Origin: an uncultured Maribacter sp.
GTDB taxonomy: Bacteria; Bacteroidota; Bacteroidia; Flavobacteriales; Flavobacteriaceae
Assembly: GCA_905479535.1 (NCBI GenBank)
Contig: CAJQMW010000381.1
Coordinates: forward strand, 1-5,036
Reading direction: 5' to 3'
DNA length: 5,036 bases
The notes under the pieces are model-generated. The model ran no database searches. It was not told where the DNA came from and was given only the letters and a program-made list of their open reading frames with translations. Below are positions 1-5,036 of this stretch, one piece after another. The translations under genes were made by a program, and so were the position numbers. Positions within the stretch are counted from its first letter, which is position 1; each line of letters starts with the position of its first letter.

Positions 1-915
1 AACACCGATATCAGATTGCGTGAAGCGTTGGTAAAAGATTTCAATCAAGAACTCACGGCAGATCATTTTGTTACCGCCAATAGTGGTTCTGAAATCATTG
101 ATATCATTTCCAAGGTTTTTTTATCTGACGGAGATGAAATCATTGTATCCCAACCCTGTTTTTTGCCCTATACTGTCTTTACTAGGTGGATGGGGGCAAG
201 GGCTATCAATGTGCCCATGACAGTGGATTTTGATTATGACTTGGATGCAATTTTGGAAACCGTGACCAATCGTACCAAATTAATATTTCTTGCTTCCCCT
301 AACAATCCATCGGGGAATTATATTCCAAAAGATAAACTACTTAGTTTTTTAGAGCGATTACCGTCAAGTGTAATCGTTGTTTATGATGAGGTATACCGTC
401 ATTTTGCGGAAGCTCCCGATTACACCTCGGCCTTACCTTTCGTACTTAAGGATTATAATATCATTGCCATCAATAGTTTTTCTAAGACCTATGGCCTTGC
501 GGGACTCCGGGTAGGGTATTGTTATTCTACCTTGCAGATTAGCAACTACATCCGTAAAGTCTGTAAACCTTTTTTGCTGTCTTCTTTAGCGCTGGAGGGA
601 GCTATTGCTGCTTTAAGGGATACCAACTTTGTGCAATGCACGGTGGAATTAGTGCTTGAGGAAAGAAAATTCGTTCTAGAAGGATTAGAGGGGTTGGGAA
701 TCAAATTTTGGCCAACGCAGGGTAATTTTGTTATGATAGACCCGCCCATACAGGATTTGGAATTTACTACCTTTATGGAAAAACGGGGAATTATGGTTAG
801 GCCCGTCGGGGTTTTTGGAGCTCCCGGAAAGGTCCGGATATCCTTTGGTACCAGGACGGCAAATGAGGCCATGTTAAGGTCAATAAAAGACTTGTTAAAT
901 AGCGATTTAGTTTAA
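1..915 (+). CDS. PLP-dependent aminotransferase, class I/II (HisC-like), 5' end cut by window
   Basis: This is a fold-type I pyridoxal-phosphate aminotransferase. The frame is open from base 1 and the first 304 visible residues contain no stop, so the true start lies left of the window. Roughly 50 N-terminal residues are missing if it has the usual length of about 350. Visible family motifs, numbered from the first codon, are a phosphate-binding ANSGSE stretch near residue 26, SPNNPSG near 99-105, YDEVYR near 128-133 with the PLP-ring aspartate (codon 385-387), SFSKTYGLAGLRVGY with the Schiff-base lysine (codon 484-486), and VRISFGT near the C-terminus with the substrate-carboxylate arginine (codon 835-837). 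The TTG at 16 is an internal leucine codon, not a start. Because hppD follows, I infer that it transaminates tyrosine or another aromatic amino acid to feed 4-hydroxyphenylpyruvate into the pathway. The sequence itself does not fix the substrate. Histidinol-phosphate or another amino acid remains possible. Confidence 0.9.
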   Translation, partial: NTDIRLREALVKDFNQELTADHFVTANSGSEIIDIISKVFLSDGDEIIVSQPCFLPYTVFTRWMGARAINVPMTVDFDYDLDAILETVTNRTKLIFLASPNNPSGNYIPKDKLLSFLERLPSSVIVVYDEVYRHFAEAPDYTSALPFVLKDYNIIAINSFSKTYGLAGLRVGYCYSTLQISNYIRKVCKPFLLSSLALEGAIAALRDTNFVQCTVELVLEERKFVLEGLEGLGIKFWPTQGNFVMIDPPIQDLEFTTFMEKRGIMVRPVGVFGAPGKVRISFGTRTANEAMLRSIKDLLNSDLV

Positions 916-936
916 TAGTCATGTTAAAAAATTCAG

Positions 937-944
937 TATCTTTG
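937..944 (+). promoter_or_regulatory. Bacteroidota-type -7 promoter element upstream of hppD
   Basis: The sequence TATCTTTG matches the TAnnTTTG -7 consensus of the Bacteroidota housekeeping sigma factor at every defined position. It lies in the short gap between the aminotransferase stop and the hppD start. Transcription would begin a few bases downstream, around 949-952, giving a leader of roughly 30 nt before the hppD ATG. The upstream -33 TTG element is not convincing at the usual spacing: only a T-rich stretch near 911-913 is available. The promoter may therefore be weak or activator-assisted. The call rests on consensus match and position only. Confidence 0.55.
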
Positions 945-959
945 TTGCATATGCAACAA
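942..959. promoter_or_regulatory. Perfect 18-bp palindrome, candidate repressor operator for the hppD operon
   Basis: TTGTTGCATATGCAACAA is an uninterrupted inverted repeat with its centre between 950 and 951. It begins inside the -7 element (sharing 942-944) and covers the predicted transcription start, so a bound dimer would block initiation directly. Spacerless palindromes of this length are typical of winged-helix dimers such as MarR-family regulators, which often control aromatic catabolism. Assigning it to MarR is inference, since no regulator gene is visible in the window. It is too symmetric and too short of loop to be a good RNA hairpin or terminator, and no U-tract follows. Confidence 0.6.
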
Positions 960-979
960 TAAATAAAAAAGATAAAATT

Positions 980-2113
980 ATGGCTACTACCACCTTACCT
1001 AAAATGCATAAAAACGCTAAAGATTTTATGCCGATAAATGGAACGGATTATATAGAGTTGTACGTAGGTAACTCAAAACAGGCCGCACACTTCTACAAAG
1101 CTGCTTTCGGCTTTCAGTCTTACGCATATGCGGGACTACAGACGGGATTGAAGGATCGCGAAAGTTACGTGGTCATACAGGATAAGATAAGACTTGTGCT
1201 AACTTCTCCTTTAAAAAGCGGTACGGAAATCGGCGAACACATTGATAAACACGGAGACGGCGTTAAAGTTGTTGCCCTTTGGGTAGATGATGCTACCTAT
1301 GCTTACGAGACCGCAGTTAGCAAAGGGGCCAAATCCTATATGGAACCGGTTACGGAAAAGGATGAAAACGGAAAAGTAGTTCGTGCCGGTATTTATACCT
1401 ATGGGGAGACCGTTCATATTTTTGTGGAACGTAAGGACTATAACGGAACCTTTTTGCCAGGGTATACCGCATGGGAAACACCTGATTATAATCCCGTTTC
1501 TGTGGGATTAAAATATGTGGATCATATGGTAGGTAACGTAGGTTGGAACCGTATGAACCACTGGGTAGACTTTTATGAGAACGTAATGGGTTTTGTAAAT
1601 ATCCTCTCTTTTGACGATAAAGATATTTCAACGGAATATACCGCCTTAATGAGTAAGGTGATGAGCAACGGTAATGGTCGAATTAAGTTTCCTATAAACG
1701 AACCGGCAGAGGGTGCTAAAAAATCTCAAGTAGAAGAATATTTGGACTTTTACGAGGGTGAAGGAATCCAACATATTGCCGTTGCCACGGATGATATTAT
1801 ACAGACGGTCCGAGACTTAAAGAGTAGGGGAATAGAATTTTTAAGGGTGCCGGATACATACTACGATGTAGTTCTGGATCGTGTTGGAGAAATTGACGAA
1901 GATATAGCTCCTTTAAAGGAGTTAGGAATTTTGGTTGATCGGGATGACGAGGGATATTTATTACAGATTTTTACGCGACCTATTGAACCAAGACCAACTA
2001 TGTTTTTTGAAATTATTCAAAGAAAAGGTGCCCAATCCTTCGGAAAAGGTAACTTTAAAGCACTTTTTGAAGCCATCGAAAGAGAGCAAGAGTTAAGAGG
2101 TACGTTACATTAA
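980..2113 (+). CDS. hppD: 4-hydroxyphenylpyruvate dioxygenase
   Basis: This cytoplasmic Fe(II) enzyme converts 4-hydroxyphenylpyruvate and O2 to homogentisate and CO2, the second step of tyrosine breakdown. The 377-residue length is normal for the family. It has two vicinal-oxygen-chelate halves, about residues 18-150 and 175-345, and the C-terminal half carries the active site. By motif comparison with plant and Pseudomonas enzymes, the iron ligands are H182 (in YVDHMVG), H265 (in GIQHIAV) and E344 (in FFEIIQR). Substrate-pocket residues are also present: S225, N240 (INEP), Q250, Q264, Q329 (LLQIFT) and the C-terminal gate FGKGNF with F359. All key residues are intact. The ATG at 980 is preceded by an AT-rich leader without a Shine-Dalgarno motif, as usual in Bacteroidota, and the N-terminus aligns sensibly. 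It is the first gene after the promoter and palindrome at 937-959 and appears to lead the operon with hmgA and fahA. Confidence 0.97.
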   Translation: MATTTLPKMHKNAKDFMPINGTDYIELYVGNSKQAAHFYKAAFGFQSYAYAGLQTGLKDRESYVVIQDKIRLVLTSPLKSGTEIGEHIDKHGDGVKVVALWVDDATYAYETAVSKGAKSYMEPVTEKDENGKVVRAGIYTYGETVHIFVERKDYNGTFLPGYTAWETPDYNPVSVGLKYVDHMVGNVGWNRMNHWVDFYENVMGFVNILSFDDKDISTEYTALMSKVMSNGNGRIKFPINEPAEGAKKSQVEEYLDFYEGEGIQHIAVATDDIIQTVRDLKSRGIEFLRVPDTYYDVVLDRVGEIDEDIAPLKELGILVDRDDEGYLLQIFTRPIEPRPTMFFEIIQRKGAQSFGKGNFKALFEAIEREQELRGTLH

Positions 2114-2154
2114 TTCAGTTAAAAGTAATGAGGTTAGCGTTACATATAATTGAG
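2103..2154 (+). repeat. Short imperfect direct repeat at the hppD-hmgA junction
   Basis: The octamer CGTTACAT occurs at 2103-2110, across the last codons of hppD, and again at 2138-2145. Both copies continue with a near-identical AT-rich tail (TAATTCAG at 2111-2118 and ATAATTGAG at 2146-2154), one base out of register. This could be the remnant of a small tandem duplication of about 35 nt, or chance in AT-rich DNA. The rest of the 77-nt gap (2114-2190) holds a second small repeat, CCCATAA at 2161-2167 and 2175-2181, and no convincing terminator or consensus promoter. hppD and hmgA are therefore probably co-transcribed. Confidence 0.35.
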
Positions 2155-2190
2155 CGGTATCCCATAACTTATAACCCATAAAAAAAGAAA

Positions 2191-3354
2191 ATGCCCATAT
2201 ATCATAAACTCGGAAAGTTTCCACAGAAAAGACATACGCAGTTTGAAAAACCTGATGGTAGCTTATATTATGAACAATTGTTCGGTACCATTGGTTTTGA
2301 TGGTATGTCGTCTTTGTCCTATCATGTTCACAGACCCACACAGGTAAAGGAGGTTGGTAAGGCTATTGATGTGAGCCCGAAAATTGCAGTGGAAAAAAAT
2401 ATAACGTCACGTAAACTGATTGGTTTTGATGTTGACCCTAAAGATGACTTTTTAGAATCCAGAGAGCCGATGATGGTTAATAACGATGTGCATATCGGGT
2501 TGGCGGCTCCGAAGAAATCAATGACCGAGTATTTCTATAAAAATTCTGATGCGGACGAAATGTTGTTCATCCATAGGGGCACAGGCACATTAAAGACTTT
2601 TCTAGGGAATATTCCTTTTGAATACGGGGACTATCTGATTATTCCACGTGGAATGATTTATCAAATTGAGTTTGATACGGAAGACAATCGCATCCTTTAT
2701 GCCGAATCTTTTCATCCTATTTATACTCCCAAACGCTACCGCAATTGGTTTGGACAATTATTGGAACATTCACCTTTTTGCGAGCGGGATTATAAGTTGC
2801 CACAAGATTTGCAAACGCACGACGAAAAGGGAGAGTTTGTGATGAAAATTAAGAAACAGGGAATGCTGCACCATTTGATTTATGCGACCCATCCTTTTGA
2901 TGTTGTCGGTTGGGACGGATACAATTTTCCCTACGGTTTTTCCATTCACAATTTTGAACCCATAACGGGTCGGGTGCACCAGCCGCCACCCGTACATCAA
3001 ACTTTTGAAACCGGAGCTTTTGTCATTTGTTCCTTTTGCCCGCGGTTGTACGACTACCATCCAAAATCCATTCCGGCACCTTATAATCATTCCAATATAG
3101 ATTCCGATGAGATGTTGTATTACGTTGATGGTGATTTTATGAGTAGGACCGGAATTGGCCCTGGCTATATTTCCTTGCATCCCGCAGGTATTCCTCATGG
3201 TCCGCATCCCGGAACTTACGAAGCTAGTATAGGAAAAACGAAAACGGAGGAATTGGCCGTAATGATCGATACCTTCAAACCTTTAAAACTAACCGAGAAC
3301 GCCATGAAGATTGATGATGGGAAGTACTATGAATCTTGGTTGGATAAAAATTAA
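2191..3354 (+). CDS. hmgA: Homogentisate 1,2-dioxygenase
   Basis: This non-heme Fe(II) enzyme opens the ring of homogentisate to give maleylacetoacetate, the third step of the pathway. It is a 387-residue bicupin, shorter than the 430-445 residues of the human and Pseudomonas enzymes. By motif comparison with the human enzyme, the iron ligands are H300 (PYNHSN), E307 (DSDEML) and H336 (GIPHGPH). H263 in RVHQPPPVHQTF is the likely counterpart of the catalytic base His292. The segment from about 263 to 345 (HQPPPVHQTF, FVICSF, IPAPYNHSN, LHPAGIPHGPHPG) is the family's most recognisable block. The N-terminal cupin (about 95-175) carries a related DADEML motif but lacks the metal histidines. The ATG at 2191 follows an A-rich stretch with no Shine-Dalgarno motif. 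It lies 77 nt after hppD and 10 nt before the chosen start of fahA, consistent with one operon. I am confident of the function. Only the short length and the spacing between the first two ligands (one residue longer than in human) are notable. Confidence 0.95.
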   Translation: MPIYHKLGKFPQKRHTQFEKPDGSLYYEQLFGTIGFDGMSSLSYHVHRPTQVKEVGKAIDVSPKIAVEKNITSRKLIGFDVDPKDDFLESREPMMVNNDVHIGLAAPKKSMTEYFYKNSDADEMLFIHRGTGTLKTFLGNIPFEYGDYLIIPRGMIYQIEFDTEDNRILYAESFHPIYTPKRYRNWFGQLLEHSPFCERDYKLPQDLQTHDEKGEFVMKIKKQGMLHHLIYATHPFDVVGWDGYNFPYGFSIHNFEPITGRVHQPPPVHQTFETGAFVICSFCPRLYDYHPKSIPAPYNHSNIDSDEMLYYVDGDFMSRTGIGPGYISLHPAGIPHGPHPGTYEASIGKTKTEELAVMIDTFKPLKLTENAMKIDDGKYYESWLDKN

Positions 3355-3364
3355 AAAGACATTG

Positions 3365-4600
3365 ATGAATAAACTTGATACTTGGGTCAATATCCCTGAA
3401 GATTCTGATTTTACAATATATAATTTGCCTTTTGGTATTTTCTCCACTGAGAATAGTTCGCCAAGGGTAGGTGTTGCCATAGGCGATAAAATTCTTGATT
3501 TAGCTGATCTCGCCGAGAAGGAAATTATTGCTGTTCATCCATCGATTTTAAAACAGGAAACTTTGAACGAGTTCATAGGGCTTGGTAAACATATTACCAA
3601 AAATGTCCGGCTGGACGTGCAGAATCTATTGGTTCAAAAAGATTCTCCTCTAAAGGATTTACCGGATTTATTTATACCACTGGATAAAGCACAGATGCAT
3701 TTGCCGGTGCACATCGGTGATTATACGGATTTTTATTCCAGTATAGAACATGCGACTAACGTGGGAAAAATGTTCCGCGATCCGGAAAATGCGCTATTGC
3801 CTAATTGGAGGCATATCCCTGTTGGGTATCATGGTAGGGCATCTTCTATTGTAGTAAGTGGAACTTCTATTAAAAGGCCTAAAGGTCAGGTTTTACCAAA
3901 GGACGCTTCTTCACCTGTATTCAAAGCTAGTGGCAGATTGGATTTTGAATTGGAAATGGGATTCATTACGGGAAAAAATACAAATCTTGGTGAATCGGTT
4001 TCGACCTCCGAGGCGGATGATTATATTTTTGGATTGGTGCTGTTTAACGATTGGTCGGCCAGGGATATTCAGAAATGGGAATATGTTCCGTTAGGGCCGT
4101 TCTTAGGAAAGAGTTTTGGGTCTTCCATATCGCCTTGGATAGTAACGCTAGAGGCTTTGGAGCCATTTAAGGTGGCTGGGCCAAATCAAGACCCAGAGGT
4201 GCTGCCCTACTTGAAATATAAGGGAGAAAAAAATTATGACATCACTTTAGAAGTAGCTCTGGTACCTAAGGATGGCGAGGAGCAAACGGTTAGCACATCC
4301 AATTATAAATACATGTATTGGAATATGGCGCAACAACTGGCCCACCATACCGTAAACGGATGTAATATAAATGTTGGGGATGTAATGGCATCCGGTACTA
4401 TTTCTGGGAAGGACGAGACATCCTACGGATCAATGCTAGAAATTTCTTGGGGCGGGACTAAGCCTGTAACTCTAAAGGATGGCAGTAAGCGGACATTTAT
4501 TGAGGATTATGACACTGTCGTCATGCGCGGTTTTGCCGAAAAGGATGGTATACGTGTTGGTTTTGGAGAAGTTAAGGGTCAAATTTTACCGAATAATTAG
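3365..4600 (+). CDS. fahA: Fumarylacetoacetase (fumarylacetoacetate hydrolase)
   Basis: This enzyme hydrolyses fumarylacetoacetate to fumarate and acetoacetate, the last step of tyrosine breakdown. The 411-residue length and the sequence are very close to the animal-type enzyme rather than to the short FAH-superfamily hydrolases. Numbered from the chosen start and mapped by motif to the mammalian enzyme, the divalent-metal ligands are D122 (YTDFY), E195 and E197 (FELEM) and D229 (NDWSARD). Catalytic and substrate residues are H129 (IEHATN), R233, Q236, K249 (GKSFG), Y240, T345 (SGTISG) and E359 (SMLEISW). The N-terminal SH3-like domain covers about residues 1-118. The frame is open back to 3311 inside hmgA with other possible starts. 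The ATG at 3365 is preferred because it clears the hmgA stop by 10 nt and places the conserved IPEDSDF...NLPFGIFS segment six or seven residues in, as in animal homologues. All active-site residues look intact. Confidence 0.96.
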   Translation: MNKLDTWVNIPEDSDFTIYNLPFGIFSTENSSPRVGVAIGDKILDLADLAEKEIIAVHPSILKQETLNEFIGLGKHITKNVRLDVQNLLVQKDSPLKDLPDLFIPLDKAQMHLPVHIGDYTDFYSSIEHATNVGKMFRDPENALLPNWRHIPVGYHGRASSIVVSGTSIKRPKGQVLPKDASSPVFKASGRLDFELEMGFITGKNTNLGESVSTSEADDYIFGLVLFNDWSARDIQKWEYVPLGPFLGKSFGSSISPWIVTLEALEPFKVAGPNQDPEVLPYLKYKGEKNYDITLEVALVPKDGEEQTVSTSNYKYMYWNMAQQLAHHTVNGCNINVGDVMASGTISGKDETSYGSMLEISWGGTKPVTLKDGSKRTFIEDYDTVVMRGFAEKDGIRVGFGEVKGQILPNN

Positions 4601-4618
4601 TAAGTTAACGATAGCTAT

Positions 4619-5036
4619 ATGAGTAGTGGTACTAAGACAATTTCACCTTCGGATATTTCCCAACCGGAGCTTCATGCCTATCTTCTAACAGCTGTAGCGC
4701 CCAGACCTATCTGTTTTGCAAGTACAATCGATGCTGCTGGTAATGTGAATTTGAGTCCCTTTAGTTTTTTCAATGTTTTTAGCTCTAACCCACCTGTAAT
4801 GATATTTTCACCTTCGCGAAGTGGGAGGGATGGTAGCCTAAAACATTCTCATGAGAATATATTGGAGGTTCCGGAAGTGGTCATCAATATTGTAAACTAT
4901 CCTATGGTAGAGCAGATGTCATTGGCCAGTACTGCCTATGATAAAGGTATAAATGAATTTACAAAAGCAGGTTTCACAGAAGTTAAAAGTGATATGGTGA
5001 GACCACCAAGGGTTGGGGAGGCCCCCGTAGCTTTTG
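4619..5036 (+). CDS. Flavin reductase-like (FMN-binding split barrel) protein, 3' end cut by window
   Basis: The frame runs open from the ATG at 4619 to the window edge, giving 139 complete codons of a longer protein. Features of the flavin reductase-like (NtaB/DIM6) FMN-binding domain are visible: an APRPI segment at residues 27-31, then GNVNLSPFSFFN near 41-52, SSNPPVMIFSPS near 55-66, and LEVPEVVINIVNYPM near 82-96. The NLSPFSFFN-SNPP block normally contributes to FMN binding. It begins 18 nt after the fahA stop, with no terminator between, so it is probably the last known member, or a middle member, of the same operon. Its substrate is unknown. Members of this family reduce flavins for partner monooxygenases or simply bind FMN, and neither role has a place in the classical homogentisate pathway. 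The family call is firm and the role open. No symbol is given. Confidence 0.85.
   Translation, partial: MSSGTKTISPSDISQPELHAYLLTAVAPRPICFASTIDAAGNVNLSPFSFFNVFSSNPPVMIFSPSRSGRDGSLKHSHENILEVPEVVINIVNYPMVEQMSLASTAYDKGINEFTKAGFTEVKSDMVRPPRVGEAPVAF

Noticed and set aside
546..872. Open frame of 108 codons on the - strand inside the aminotransferase
   Set aside because: It is antisense to a gene with intact catalytic motifs, and the translation resembles no family. It is a shadow frame.
921..962. Possible 13-codon leader peptide (MLKNSVSLLHMQQ) upstream of hppD
   Set aside because: It overlaps the -7 element and palindrome, and most of it would lie upstream of the predicted transcription start. 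It has no attenuation-like features such as runs of Tyr or Phe codons.
1123..1132. CGCATATGCG, a 10-bp palindrome in hppD sharing the GCATATGC core with the operator candidate
   Set aside because: It lacks the outer TTGTT/AACAA arms, encodes a plausible Tyr-Ala-Tyr-Ala stretch, and short palindromes of this size are expected by chance.
2125..2143. Possible hairpin between hppD and hmgA (GTAATG / CGTTAC with a 7-nt loop)
   Set aside because: The stem is only 6 bp with one G-U pair and no U-tract follows, so it does not support a terminator.
2145..2152. TATAATTG as a possible -7 element for a separate hmgA promoter
   Set aside because: It departs from TAnnTTTG at one defined position and has no TTG element at the right distance upstream. 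Such matches are common in AT-rich spacers.
2770..3207. Open frame of 145 codons on the - strand inside hmgA
   Set aside because: It lies opposite the most conserved part of HmgA, and its composition follows from the sense codons. No recognisable domain or upstream signal.
3858..4094. Second + strand frame of 78 codons inside fahA
   Set aside because: It is out of frame with strongly conserved FAH active-site residues encoded over the same bases, so it is a shadow frame.

Overview
The window looks like chromosomal DNA from a Bacteroidota bacterium, most likely a marine Flavobacteriia-type organism. Four things suggest this: AT-rich sequence, AT-rich translation starts with no Shine-Dalgarno motif, a promoter element of the Bacteroidota type (TAnnTTTG) in front of the second gene, and protein sequences of the flavobacterial type. 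The genus is an inference and cannot be fixed from the sequence alone. There is no sign of mobile DNA, RNA genes, CRISPR or phage.

All genes are on the + strand. From left to right they are: a fold-type I PLP aminotransferase cut by the left edge (1-915); a 64-nt gap holding a promoter element and a perfect 18-bp palindrome (937-959); 4-hydroxyphenylpyruvate dioxygenase (980-2113); a 77-nt gap with a short imperfect direct repeat; homogentisate 1,2-dioxygenase (2191-3354); fumarylacetoacetase starting 10 nt later (3365-4600); and, 18 nt further on, a flavin reductase-like protein cut by the right edge (4619-5036). No stretch of 300 nt or more lacks a gene.

Together this is the homogentisate route of tyrosine (and phenylalanine) breakdown. 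The aminotransferase could convert tyrosine to 4-hydroxyphenylpyruvate. HppD makes homogentisate, HmgA opens the ring to maleylacetoacetate, and FahA cleaves fumarylacetoacetate to fumarate and acetoacetate. The maleylacetoacetate isomerase step has no gene in the window. The flavin reductase-like gene has no assigned step in the textbook pathway, yet it sits in what looks like the same transcription unit.

The core pathway is well known. The points most worth a second look are the palindromic operator candidate laid directly over the hppD promoter, the absence of an isomerase gene, and the linked flavin reductase-like protein. I did not find evidence for a wholly new system here.
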